NCBI GenBank assembly: GCA_029851415.1
Contig: CM056744.1
Coordinates: 99,667,338-99,731,337 of the forward strand
DNA from: Eretmocerus hayati
Lineage: Eukaryota > Arthropoda > Insecta > Hymenoptera > Aphelinidae
DNA length: 64,000 nucleotides
Direction of reading: 5' to 3'
The notes under the pieces are model-generated. The model saw only the letters and a program-made list of their open reading frames with translations. It was not told where the DNA came from and did no database searches. Position 1 is the first letter of the stretch; each line of letters begins with the position of its first letter. Below, piece by piece: positions 22,952-37,119 of the stretch. A program made the translations under genes and the position numbers.

Positions 22952-24467
22952 CTTGGATCAATTATGTACCAAGAATCCAAACAGCTCAAAATATATAGGT
23001 CTGAAAGAAAAGTTGTAACCTCAACATGATTGAAATGGAATTCAGTTGGTGGTAAGTCAAATATGAATTCTTTGAGATTGCTATTCCTGCAAAATTTCAT
23101 TTACAATAGATAATACGGATCAGTTAATCTCAGTTGATATTCAATAAAAATTTAAATAATAAGAGCAAATTCAAAGAAAATCAATTCAAGTGCACATAGA
23201 AACATTATTCAGCTCCATCAAATTCAAAATTTGTTTTACAGACAATAAACTCAATCATTTTCCATGCCATCCATCCTAGCTAACTCTTCTCTACATGAAA
23301 AACCTTGATGAAACATGTGAAAAAACAATATGAAAAATGAGCATATATTATTAAGATTAGCCAAATGGATTCCTTTATCTCCAAGCCATTCAGTCAGTAC
23401 TAATATGAGTTGACTAAAACAGAAATATACCAAAGAATTGAAAACGCTCATCAAATAAGAGATTGACTGAAAGAGTTTCAACATTAAACAAAAAGTATAA
23501 AATTCAATTTCATCTAGCCAATTCATGAGTGCACAATACTTTATCACAAGTAAAACAAGGAGGGCTATGGCATAGGCGACGTCAAAGCTATTCGTTGATG
23601 GCAATGAGTTATGATGGTCATCGAGAAATAGAAGAAAGTGCACGACTATTTTTTCACATATTTTTTCATTTTAAATTTGAAATGAAAGACAAAGACTGCT
23701 AGCATTTTAGTGATCAGTTTGGAAGTTGAAGGGCAACTCCAAGCTAAGATTTAGTAGACTATGGCGAGTATAAGATACATGTGTAGTGACTCATGCACAA
23801 AGTGCACATCGTTAACAAGCTTCTTCCACTACGTCTCTGGCTTCCCGTGGAGATAGTCATAAAGAGAATACATCTCGAATGATCTCAATTCTCAATTTAG
23901 CTAAAGTGAGCCTACATTCTTACCTATACGATGTAAAAGCGAGCTATCCACCCGGGGTATAGCCGCCTCGATGGAACATTAGGAAGGGATATCTTATTAC
24001 GTAAGGGGCTTCGAAATTCATAACTTACCATGGAGGATTAGCTAAAGTAGCGATGGAGATGAAGAGAAATCGATCCGGGTCTTAGAGAAACACCGATGCC
24101 GAGACATTCTGCAGTCCTGACTCCTGGTGTACTTATCTTGCAGATTGTGTTTCGATCAACGTCTCGAACAAAACTGCTGAGATGAAGAGGTAAGATGGCC
24201 GCCGCATACCACGCATCGCATGCGCAGTATTAGAACTAATTTTACAATTATTTTTATCTAAAAAAATACGGAAGCATCAGAAGGAAGTGAAGTATTTATA
24301 GGACTGATTTTCAAATGATCTACACCGTTTTCGATTCGAAATGAAAATTGAGAAATTCCGAAAAGCACGACGATTTGACGATGCCTTTGAATTGAGTAGC
24401 AGTCGATAAGGACGGAATCATTTAATCCGCGATCACGTTTCTCGTGTTTTCTTTGCGTGCATATATC

Positions 24468-24505
<38 letters not shown>

Positions 24506-24887
24506 TGCTCAAAGTTTTTTTGTCCATCAAGGGGGGGGGGCCAATGTATGTAGATGAGGAGCAGCCGCACTTTGTTTATTTCAGTTTATTTTTAAGTCCA
24601 ATTCATATTTTGTGTGTTGACTGTGTGCGGGTGCAGTATTTCATTAAGCGTATTATTCCTCTTTTCGCAAAGCCACCTATTGCTTGGATCGAGCTTATAA
24701 TAAACTGAACAAGATTAACACATATGCAACGTGCCACTTATATATGTGACAATACGCTCGGAGCGGACGGCATGTGCGTCGGCTGCGCCACCAAAAAAAA
24801 AACAGCAGGTAAACAGCTTCCCAAGGGAGCGGACGATTTTCTGCATCAATAAAAGCAGCCATCACCATAAGTAGTTTTTTGAAGAGG
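22952..24887. promoter_or_regulatory. Divergent region between Pcf11 and the PRAS40 homologue
   Basis: The two genes start head to head 1.9 kb apart. A possible Pcf11 5'-UTR donor is CATCGTATAG|GTAAGA on the minus strand near 23930. Near 24190 the sequence AAGATGGCCGCC resembles a YY1/Pho site and GCATGCGCAGT nearby resembles an NRF-1 half-site; both are common in divergent housekeeping promoters. Positions of transcription starts cannot be read from the sequence. Open frames here are not convincing. Confidence 0.4.
24466..24540. repeat. (TA)n microsatellite and G9 tract
   Basis: CATATACATATATATATATA-type dinucleotide repeat at about 24468-24500, followed by a run of nine G at 24532-24540 in the promoter-proximal region of the PRAS40 homologue. 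Confidence 0.85.
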
Positions 24888-27800
24888 ATGTCGCGGTATC
24901 GGCCTAATGTACGATACGGTAAGTAAAATTAAATTGTTATGATGTTTTGGATAATATAGAGACTAAAATTTTGATGAAAAATTCGTAAGAAAGCTTGTTG
25001 CCATCCGGCGATTGCTTGTCCTTTTTGTATGAATGCGGCAAAAGCGCCTCTATACCATGAGCATCAGGTAGTTTGTCGACTGGCTGTCCCATTGTTTTCG
25101 TCTTGATCCCGTTGTTCTTCTTTCGTCGTAATACTTTATAGATGATGTATGAGCTTTAAAAAAACAATGCCTGAAGCTTGTCTTTCCAGCGTAAACCATG
25201 CCGAAAAAGTCTGTATACGTAGGCAATTATATCAAGAAAGTTTCAAGGAATAGCGCCCTATACACTCTTCTGAAGACAAGTTTCGTCAATGCGTCGTTGT
25301 TTTTCTCTCCGAACACCACCCGTCCCGTGCGGGCTTCACAATTTTCGGCGTTGAGTGCGATGAGGAACGTGCTTGTGGTCTCGTTTCTTTCTGACCGTTC
25401 AATATCAATGTCCAATGACGATATCGTCCAAACTATTGATTCAAGTGTATATGCACGTAAGCTAGACGTGGACCACTGATGGGTGGGTTTTATTCATTAT
25501 TGGATAGCTGATTCCGTGGTTGATTCGAAGGTTTTACAACGATTGATTTACTTTTTACGAAAATTTTGTATTTTTTTTTTTTTTTTTTTATGACCACGTC
25601 GACTCAGTGAACTCAGAACAATGATGTTATCTACTCTTGATCCTAGATCTTGTATCAATGCATGTTCTTGGAATTCATGAAATTATCAATTTGGGGTATT
25701 GCATCCATCTGATGTTGAAATGAGAATTGTTTGACTCTAAAAGTGTCAAGTTTAAGCGAATGGTCATAAGAGCAATTGTAGTTAGCAAATAATTTAGTTT
25801 TTTCCAAGATTTTGAATTATATTGTTCAACTCTTTCATGGGACATATCAATGTTAATGTACTTGAAATCACTTTCTTAGCTTGAATGATTCACTTGCAAT
25901 ACCTTGTGTGGGCTGAGCAGAGTTTCTGCTTGTGGTAATTGACTTGGTAATCAGTTCTCTGATTTGCATAAATCATGAACTTGATTTTCAGGTTTCATCT
26001 ATTTATCTGTGGGACCCATGTAGTTATCATGGATTATGAGTTTTGTAGTAGCTATGAATGTTGTAGAATCAGAAATGCAAAAACATATGACGTACAATCT
26101 TTTCCTGCATTAGGCTTTTGATCAATTATCATAGAATATTATAACTAGAATGAAACTGATGACCTGCTCATGATTTTCTTTTAGATCACGAGACCAAAAC
26201 CAACTCACTCAAGATGTCATAATTCCTCAGAGTAAAAATTACCATCCAGCCTAAGCTTCTATTCTCAAAATTCCAGTCACTCTAACTCAGATTCCAAAAT
26301 GTTTATAACCTGCAAGTGTTTGAATGTATCTATCAAGACAAAAACCAGTGATCTAAACACCATGAATATTGATGATATTGATCTAACCAAGGAAGAAAAG
26401 GCAGATATATTTTTTAAAAGTGTGAGTATTGAATTTACCTTACCCACACGAGTTCGAACAGAGTTTCAAAACAATTTTGAAGCTCTGTAAATTAAACTCG
26501 CCTCTAAAACCCACAAACAGGATTCATGACGAGTGTTTCAACATACTCATGTCTATCATGAATGATTTAAATCAGATTGTCATAAGATACACCAGCTCAT
26601 TATGATGTGAACATGTGTAATGGATTTCAACAGAGATTGAGTGATAAAACAAATCAGTCGTGCAAAGTCCAAATTTGATGAATCCATCCTTGACAAGTCA
26701 TATTTCATTCAAATTGGGTTTTCTTATGCGCATGATCAGATCCTGCAATAAGTATATTTCAACAATTTTTGGAACTTTAATTCAAATAACTCAGGTACCC
26801 CTTAAATGTTGGAATCATTATTCAAGCATCCACCTCAGAATCTTACATAAAGTATTTAATTTTCACTCAAACTGTTTTAACCTTAATGAAGGTTTAGTCA
26901 ACTTCAATTTCAAAGAGATTTAATGGCATACTTCTGAACTTGACTCAATTTCTAATAGTATTTCATGAAATTTTAATAATTACAGGACCTTGCCACTACC
27001 AAACAACTGGAAAATATTACCAAAGAACAACCAGGTTTGGTGGAAACAAGAATCATTGGAGCTTGGGTGGTTCATCGGTGCTACAATTGCATGACATACA
27101 CACATGCTGTACATAGAGAATTTGGAGCAGCCATGGTGTTGATCAGATGCAACCTTATTGTGAGTAGAATTCTTGATTTTTTCATGTATTCATCACTGTG
27201 CTGGGCAGTCCTGATTGATAATATATATTATTGCAGACATCTGAAGAAGAAATCATCAATTTAAAGGCCAGTCCTGGTTACAGTTCAGTTTTTAGGATAG
27301 TCATAAGCCATTCAAAAATTGATCAACTTGACATGTTTGAACCACCCCCAAAATTGTCTGGTTAGCTTTGATTCTTCTAGAATTAGTAAAGTACGATCAA
27401 TGATGTAAAAATACAATATATTTACAGTATGCCAGTTACCAAGTAACTTGAGATTGGCTCTTGGAGGATTGGAGCAGCAATTGAATGAAGCTATTCAAAG
27501 ACAAGCTCTTCTTACAGCTGAAAGAATTAAATCCTTCACAGAAGAACAATATCAAATTTTGGAAACATTCAAGGAACGTGCCCACAATGAACATTCTTTC
27601 CTTGCAAAGTAATAGATTTAACTTGATTGATTCTTCTTATTATTGTTATGATGTGTTATGAGTGACATCTTGGTTGTCTCCTCTAGATTGATTTGTACTG
27701 AGCACCAAAACTTGAGTGGTTCAGCAAATTTAGAAACTCCGCCAGCAACACCAGAGACTAACCAGCCAAACAAATCTACCTCAGAAAGTGATGTTGTAGA

Positions 27801-28906
27801 TGCAACTATTATTAATAATCAAAGAAATCTTCCTTACAAAAAGCCTTTGCCAAAGCCTGTAAAGGGCGTTCATCCTGTGGTGAGTTTTCGGCTGTTAAGA
27901 CGCAAATCTTTGAGGACATTTCCCATCTAATTTCATTCATGTTCCGCTTCTAGAATGGTACCAGTGATAATAATCATCTCCAAAAAGAGCCTGTTAGTTC
28001 GGACGGGGAAACCCTTTTCCTATTGGAAGGTATGGATGAGCCCCTACTACATGGTAAACCATTTCAAGTTTCTGATTTGGAATCTGATTCAGAGGGTAAG
28101 TGTACAAAGCTGTCCGAGTTTCTCAAAACGACATTTCATGATGGTGAGTTGGAATATTTGATAGAAAATAATTTCTGTTTGTCTCGACTTTCAGATTCTG
28201 GCAGTGAAAGGGTCAACATGGCACGGATTCAAAAAAATAAGCATTCAGTTATCGCAAAATCTTTACCTGTCACTGTGCCTGCTTTCCACTCTTTTGGTCG
28301 GCGCCCAGTCCGAGACGAAGATGATGAAGAGGCTAGTTAATTTTTTTTGGCATTTTCTTACTATCTCACTTTTTATGTCTACTGAGCCGTGTGTGAATTT
28401 TATATTGAGGCGTCACTATTGGAATATAGCGGGTAAACTAGGAATCCGAGATTTGCCACAAGTCGACATTCGATAAGATCTGTTTCGAAGTGAGGGAGGG
28501 AAATCTCTGCTGCTAACCATCTGAGATATTCATGCTAAGGCTCTATCAGACTCGTCTTTTCGATCTCATGTTTCCTGAATCAGTCGTTCTAACTCGTCTT
28601 ATCCGAACTGCAGTTTTAATTTTATACAATTTTTTTCATTCCTTGTACTAGAAGAGGCCCTTATGAATCATACATCTCCATCTCGGTCGTTGCATATAAT
28701 TAACTGTGTACCGGAGTTCATACAATCATGTTGAATGAAGTTATGTGGATCAATTGCTAAATTGAGCTGATTTTATTTTCCAGATCTCTGAAAATCCTAT
28801 GGATCCTCACAACATACAAGCTTCTATAAGAGCCTTAGCCAAGAGTGTGCATGGCGATACAGTCTTTGGTGATCTACCTCGACCGCGATTCTCAACTCAA
28901 ATTTGA
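24888..28906 (+). CDS. PRAS40 (AKT1S1 / Lobe) homologue, mTORC1 regulator
   Basis: PRAS40 is a raptor-binding, Akt-phosphorylated inhibitor/substrate of mTORC1. Exons: 24888-24918 (possible MSRYRPNVRY start), 26291-26421, 26986-27159, 27237-27360, 27428-27608, 27687-27879, 27954-28095, 28195-28331, 28784-28906; phases agree throughout. From the alternative ATG at 26299 the protein is 398 residues. The N-terminal domain has CKC near the start and CYNCMTYTHAVHRE, possibly metal-binding. The C terminus is diagnostic: AKSLPVTVPAFHSFG matches AKSLPVSVPVWGF (human Ser183 site), NIQASIRAL matches RIAASMRAL, and VFGDLPRPRFST matches VFGDLPRPRLNT, keeping the RxRxxT Akt site (human Thr246). ETLFLLEGMDE lies where vertebrates have the FVMDE TOS motif. 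The protein ends four residues after the Akt-site arginine pair, shorter than vertebrates. The last intron lacks a GT donor. Confidence 0.88.
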
Positions 28907-30500
28907 CTCCCTGAGTTGGTTGAATTGCTGGGTTTCTCATGAACAGAAACGCCTAATGTGATTTTATTCTTTTTTAGCTATTGTAAACTGTATGTAGTCT
29001 GTTATTTTTATTTTTTGAATAATTCTTGACACAGCAAAAAGAAAAGTCGTTTTGTAATTATGGCAAATGCATATTTTAATACAGAGTAAATGCTGATGTT
29101 TCAGAAAGTGAGAAATGATTCCCAAAACTTGATTGAACTCAACAAAATAGCCAGTCTATTCAACTGTGAGTGATGTATCATTAGATTTTATATACTGTGA
29201 GCCAAGTGTTTACTAGGACATAGCATCATACGTGTTTTCAATGTTGATGAACTATAATATTCTTAACTTGTTAAGATAGTGAGTATTGAAATATACACTT
29301 GATTGATTATGCAACCCATCACCGTTTCATCTTCAAGCAGAGGAATTTGAGATTAGATACCGTGAACTGTATTCTATTCATAATATTTGAGATTTGAGAT
29401 CAATTAATTGTTTTACACACAGTAGCAGCCTAGTCCTGGAATGATCATTGACGAGAGAATGTCCATTAAAAGTTCATATCAGTTGAAAAACCATGCATGG
29501 GTAAGTCATAGAGATCGGCAAAGTTGGCATCCACGATGAAAACTAGATGAAACTGATTACACCATTAAATCGCAGTCTTTTCATGAGGATTGTATAATTC
29601 GGGCATGCATAGTTCACTATTATTTGGATCTATTCTAGTAATGAAAGATTTTGATGAATCACCCCAACATACACTTCCAACTGTAATTTAAATGAGATTC
29701 ATGCAGTCCTTTGTCAAGAGTTTTTCTTATTCCTGAGAATTTTACAACGCCGGCTTCTAAGTGCCGCACTATCAATTGAATTTTAGTGTGATAAAGTTCC
29801 CCTGGAAATGAAGCAGTCTCTTTTTCACTAGAATTCGATTGCCCGATCTCTGATAGGGAAGCAATTGCATCTTTTCCGTTTGTGCCACATTTTGAAAATA
29901 ACTATCTATTTGATTTCAATTGCAGAATTACGAAGTTAATGATTTCATTTTAACAGCTATAACAACGATCTTGTACATCGCCGTTATAACGTTTGACTAA
30001 AGAGAAAAAAAATACTCAAACTGATGATACTGGTAACAAACTATCGTAACACAATAATGAAATAGTATGATGTTAGCTTTTGATAAATGTCATGATTATG
30101 TGGGGATGTGTGAGACTGGCAATAAATGAATCGAACAACTTTGGACTACTGAACACTGAACCTAGATTACAAACTGCTAGTTTTGAGTCACCAAAAGGAG
30201 ACTAGAGCATGACGTGAATTATTTCTGCCCTAATCTAGGTTTGAGCCCTTATTGCTAGCTTGCCTCAGTTCTGATCAAATCGTACCTTAGGTATTTCTAT
30301 AAAAATAGGGTTCAAACAATGGACTTCAATATTATTAATGAGTGTGACACATGTATTACGATATTTAATTTCTATAATATGTGGGGAAAATGTTGATACA
30401 TCATAAGTATTTTGTTGAGGCTTACATGAGGAAAATATAATGTATGTTAGTATAAACTCAAGTGTACACCTTAGAAAGATAACAAGTTTTTTTTTGGAAA
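28907..30500. other. 3' flank of the PRAS40 homologue
   Basis: Downstream of the stop at 28904-28906. AT-rich, with no gene recognised. AATAAA occurs at about 30120, possibly too distal to be the polyadenylation signal. No repeat identified by eye. Confidence 0.35.
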
Positions 30501-30510
30501 ATGTGCTTAC

Positions 30511-30624
30511 TGTTACAGGATGTACAATGCCTGACCAATGATCACACATGGTAAGGTTAAAACATTTTGCAGTACCGAAGGTAAATCCTTCTGTCTCAAA
30601 CAATATGCGCCTAGCCCGGAACAG
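30511..30624 (-). CDS. Orphan exon-like segment, 38 codons
   Basis: A 114 nt open segment flanked by a very good acceptor (TTTTTTTCACCTTACTCAG beside 30625) and a GTAAGC donor (30510-30505), in phase 0 at both ends. It encodes LFRARRILFETEGFTF then GTAKCFNLTMCDHWSGIVHP. I do not recognise the family and found no partner exons. It lies downstream of eIF3m on the same strand, so it could belong to another minus-strand gene, be an alternative eIF3m 3' exon, or be chance. Confidence 0.35.
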
Positions 30625-31118
30625 CTGAGTAAGGTGAAAAAAATTGTATTAATTTCAGATTACCATCACGCTTATATTTCGGTCTAAGCTGGGTTTCAAG
30701 TGTACGAGCTCAACTTGCACCATGCTATAACTAATTACGGTTCCCTCCGATAGTAATTTTTCTCAATGATTCATTTACAATATCGAGACCTTTCACATAT
30801 ACTCCATCAGAAGTGCCAAAATGGAAGCATTCCCTTTTACTTGTTTAGAACGGTTTTGTTGAAATTAAGCTATTTCATGTCCGGGTGAAAAATTAAAAGT
30901 CGGATCGGTGTGATCCCTGATAAAATTTTGTTTCATCATTATTGGGTTTTCATGACTCTAGATTTAGAATAAATTTGGCTAATAGTTTGATTCGAAACAG
31001 TTATTGCTGACGCGACGCGTTGGATCTAAAAAACATGAAACGTCGATAATTGAAAAATATTACCCAGAGAACTTCAAGCATATCATTTGTTTCGCCTTCT
31101 CAGCGAAGGGGCCGATTG

Positions 31119-33066
31119 TCAGTGAACTACTGGAGCTTTTGTCTTGGCAGCAAGCTCCATTTGAGCAGAGGCTACATTCTTCATTCCATCTTGAACACCA
31201 CTCAAGTTAGTTTTCCATGCGGCGAGAAGATCGCGAAGCTGTAACCACTGAGGTCTGCCAAAAGTTCGATGCATTGTACTCGATACCAGCACTTTGCGGT
31301 TGGCTTGATCCATACGAGCTCGGACTAACTTGGTTTTCAAAACTGCAAGAAAAATTTCGATATTCATGCTGCTCTTTCATGATCGCAACTACATGAAAAT
31401 TTTAGTAGAATGAAAATCAAAATTCCATTAAAATTTTTTGGCATGCATGGAAAAGATTCACAAAAATTTTGTCGAATAGTACGATAACTCGAGTGAAAGA
31501 TAATTTCACCAAGCCAGTATTAATTCTTTTGCTATGCCCTAATAATGATGAATGCTCACCCAGAATTTTGAATAAGCAATACATCATAGGGTCTGATCAT
31601 TTTGGTAAATTATAAGCAAAAATCTTGATTCAAAATGCAATGATTAAATGGTCCAATAATCAAAAAACCTTTCCCGGCTTATAAAGATAAGACTCTTGTG
31701 CTTTATTAATTTTGAGCAGCTTTTTTCTATGACGTAGATTGAATGGATCCAAATACATACCGTCAATAATGAAGCTTTCAACTTGGTCTTCCTCAATTTG
31801 GAGTTCTGATTGGATGGTTGAGAAAGACATCTCTGGATTCGTCTCAGCAAGCTGCATGAATGTAAGCAATCTCATTTTCTTCATATTTTGCTCATGATTC
31901 AAACCAAGGTTGCTCTCAACAAACTCCTTGTATTCTGAGTGAAACTTCAAATAAGCTGGCAGCTTCTCTTTGACAAAAATTAAGAGTAGATCATGGATAA
32001 GTTCTCCCTCCAAAAACCTTACTGGTTTTAAAGCCAGTAGAGGGTCTAATAAAAATGTATTTGGATCAGCGAGAGCTGCCAAGATACAGCGCTGTGCGTC
32101 TTCCCTAGCTGCTGATGCATTTTCAGAAGTATACGTGCCAAGTAACTCAACCATGACTGCAGCTGCTTGCTCACTGTTTGGATGAGAAAGTATCCAAGTA
32201 AGTAAAACCATATTGCAATGGACCATGTCTCAAATTGATTTTTATTTGTAACTCACCCTTGTTTGCAACTCAAAAGAACTTCATGAAGAAGTCGCAGAAG
32301 TTTTTGCATTTGTTCATTGGCAGGTGGACAAGTGGCGAACTGTTGCTTGAGTTGCTCAACTCCATTATAAACTGCCTTGACTTGATCAACATTCCTGGCA
32401 ATCTGTACTAAATGGTAGTAAACATGATATCTCATTGCCGAATCTTCAGGCAGCGATTGGAATAGGAGCCACAACCTGGAGGAAAAAATGTAGCCATTGT
32501 TACAAAGCTTATACAATGAAATTAATCTCCAAGTATGAAAAGATCCTCACGCCTTGAGACAAACTAAACCTAGTTTGTGACCTGGTGCTTTTGTGAGTTT
32601 TTCACAAAAAGCTAGAACAATGTTTTCAGCGCGCTCAGTTGGCACCAAGATCATGATTGACACAATGTCATTGAGAATGGTTTCGATTTCAGCTTCATTG
32701 CCTTCCTTGAAGCAAGCGTCACAAACACTAATAATCTTATGCAGATCATCCTCAATACCCTTTGGTGATTTTTCTTCACTGATTTCTGCACCCAGACTCT
32801 TGAAGTAAACCCTCAATTCTTGAGCCTATGAAAAAGATACAATTATCCAGAGTTACAATACTTTACCAGTTTCATATTCATTTCAACGAATCAAAAAAAT
32901 GTAAACGAGTTACTTTTAATGACTTTAGTAAAGAACGCATCTGGTAAGTATAACCTCAAACATACCACCATCAGCAAAGCTCAATTAGTGCACGATTTAT
33001 AAGATAATTTAATTGTTGTACCTGTTCCTCAGTGCTACCGTCCATAAACACTGCCGGGCCCTGCAT
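31119..33066 (-). CDS. eIF3m: Eukaryotic translation initiation factor 3 subunit M
   Basis: eIF3m is a PCI-domain subunit of the eIF3 scaffold that acts at the 40S ribosome in the cytoplasm. Exons: 33066-33022, 32825-32551, 32475-32257, 32173-31761, 31342-31119; phases 0, 2, 2, 1 agree and give 391 residues (fly 387, human 374). Start [15 protein letters not shown]. Family landmarks: [95 protein letters not shown], and the PCI/winged-helix end ([40 protein letters not shown]). The gene is head to head with Arl1, with 1.1 kb between start codons. Short interrupting introns with normal GT-AG ends. Very secure. Confidence 0.96.
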
Positions 33067-34175
33067 TTTACTTCAGTTTTGAGTTAGAGAATCTGAAAAA
33101 ATTCCCATGAACCGGGAAAAATGTCAGGCACTCGCGCGCGTGGTGCGTGGCTACAATTTCAGCGGGGGGGGGGGGGGTTAAGACAGGGCGGCAGAGAATA
33201 ATGACTTTTTTACAATTTTTTATAATTATAAAGTGTTGTCATTATTAACACTCTTACCTTGAAAATCAAGGGAATTGAAGGGGAAATTGACTGGCAATTT
33301 CTCAATTTTGAGATGAATTTATGGTATCACTTTATCTTTAAACAATTCGCTAATATTAAGTGAATGGAATGGAAACAGATCAAAATATTTTTAAAGTAGT
33401 GATCGAAGAAGTGAATAGTAGGAAAATTATCGGGTGCGGTCAAATTTTTGCGTTATTTGGGGTTTTTAGAAACGACTGGAAGGATATGCTTTTCCTAAAT
33501 CCGCGCAAATGATTGATCGATTGATTTCAGAAATGATCCATAGGAGGACTAGAATTAAAACTGTCACATCAGAAATGAACGAAAGGGTTCATTGTACATT
33601 TTGCAAAGAATAATATCTCGAATAAGGGTTACTGCATAACGCCACGTCGTGGCCGGCTAAATTGCCGGGCCGATTCCTTGATTATCGAGACTTCAAGAGG
33701 CGGCGGGGCGGCGCGCGACCGCGAATGACAAATCCATCATCACACAAAAAACGCTATTTCGTTGTGGGACTGTATGCTGGGTCTGGCCGTGCCTCAGTAA
33801 TTTCATCTGTTTTAACAACAACAAATACACCTAATTGACAACTAAAAGAATCGATAGTGCAGCATTATAGAATCAAGTGTTTCTTAATTGACAGTTTTTC
33901 CACGATAAAAATTAAAAAGAAGTATGACTTGAGCTAACCAGCTGACACGTCTACATATCGTATATAAAGTGCTATAGCACCTAAAACAACCTTTTTTTTT
34001 ATCATACAAGATCTTGGAAAGAGCCTTTGCCAATGTCTTGACATTGATTTTAGTGAATTCATATTGGATTTGCATGTGTGTATCAAGAAATTGACAGGAT
34101 AACCTACAAGCGACCGCCTGTTAAGTGAACTTATTTTTATGCTGAATTAATAGAACAAGTTGAAAACATTCAAAA
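33067..34175. promoter_or_regulatory. Divergent promoter region of eIF3m and Arl1
   Basis: 1.1 kb between two divergent start codons. Contains a G-run of 13-14 at about 33163-33177, a GC-rich patch (GGCGGCGGGGCGGCGCGCGA near 33702) that stands out from the AT-rich surroundings, and otherwise no clear TATA box. A minus-strand short frame over the Arl1 upstream part is not convincing. Confidence 0.45.
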
Positions 34176-35690
<1,515 letters not shown>

Positions 35691-37100
35691 TCAAGTGTTG
35701 AATGTAAAATTGATATCTTCTTAAGCTACGGCCTGTGTTACTCAAAGGACTAACCCACATGGCTCTGATGACGTGGGTGAGAGGATTCGCGTTTGATCAG
35801 TAGAGAACTACAATATTTTTCTCTCGTGTTTTGATGTGAGGGATACTTTCAGATAAAGTCATTGTGAGAGAAGTGCGATTTTCACAAATGAACGTGTATT
35901 CAAATGAAGGTCCGAAGAAAGCTCTAATTTTAGTTTGGAGTGTGAATGCGGGGTAAGGAATGACGAAATTTCATATTATGATTAAAGAAAAATTCACCCC
36001 ATAATCGACATTTTATTTGGCTATTTCATTGTAAGTTCTTTCTGCATCAATTATTCCATGCACAACCATTCTAGATGTATACAGATGAAATTCTATTCAC
36101 TGTTATTCAAATCCAACATCTTTATGTTTTGTCCTAAAGATACAGCCTGGGAGTGAAATTTGCAACATTTCATAGCTGATGATAATTAGTACATTCTCTC
36201 CTGTATTACCTTTCAAAAATGGTATTGAGTCAACATGATGTGATGGTGATAAAAGCTCGATGTATTTCTAAGGCTTTGCATTCAATCGACATCATACAAA
36301 TATGTAAAGTCAATGGCGAACTCTTTGGCAAAGTATGACCTTGTGTGCTCAATTCGGGCCCCAGTCAAACTTTTTCTTTGTTCACACGAAAAAATATGTT
36401 AATGATGGACTGGCAATGGTGTTCTTTGGAATCGGTCACCGAGGTTCGTGCCTGTTTCTGGTCTATGAGGTCGTTTTTACATCTAAAGTACTCACTCCAG
36501 TTCATTTCATACTTTTTTTTTTAACTGAGCAAATTCATTTCTAACTTTGGTGTTCGCATTTTATAATATTAAGGGAAAATTTCCGACAGTCCTTTATAGA
36601 TTTAGCCATCTCGAACTACTTTCGCTATACATACAGCGTGCTTCGGGCATTGTTGCGTGGTACAATGCTTGCAGTACTTGTAAAAGACGAAATGCGCGCA
36701 GGTGCCGCATGTTTGATAATTGGGCGATTGTAGCATACATTTCGAGAAATACAGACTCAATATGTAGCGTCAGAATAAATATATTTGAGTATAGATGAGC
36801 GTAATTGCCGATAAAGCATGATGAAGTAAGAGTGTATTTTTTTAAGTCAATTGATATAATTTTTATGAACTCGGACTGTAGTTTATAATAGTAATTATTC
36901 ATTGGTGTGGCTGAGCTCTGAAACCGACTGTAAATTTTTACATGAAAGATTTTTACGCTGAAAAGGCGTTCTGTATTTACGTTAAATGTACATCCAGCTC
37001 AAATTTTGGGAAACTGCGATATAGTTCAAGAGTTATTGAATAAATGTACCTCACTGCGTAAAGTGTTTGTGTTCTCAATTTTTCTTTTTTACAATCAAGT
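35691..37100. other. 3' flank of Arl1
   Basis: Probable 3' UTR and intergenic sequence. AATAAA at about 37038 and ATTCAATAAT-like AT runs are present, but none is clearly the polyadenylation signal. Short open frames here do not resemble proteins. Confidence 0.35.
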
Positions 37101-37119
37101 TGTAGTAATTAAATTCAGG

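Noticed and set aside
23251..23643. 130-residue minus frame with hydrophobic leucine/phenylalanine stretches
   Set aside because: Lies in the Pcf11 upstream region, AT-rich composition explains the hydrophobic residues, and no family features or splice support are visible.
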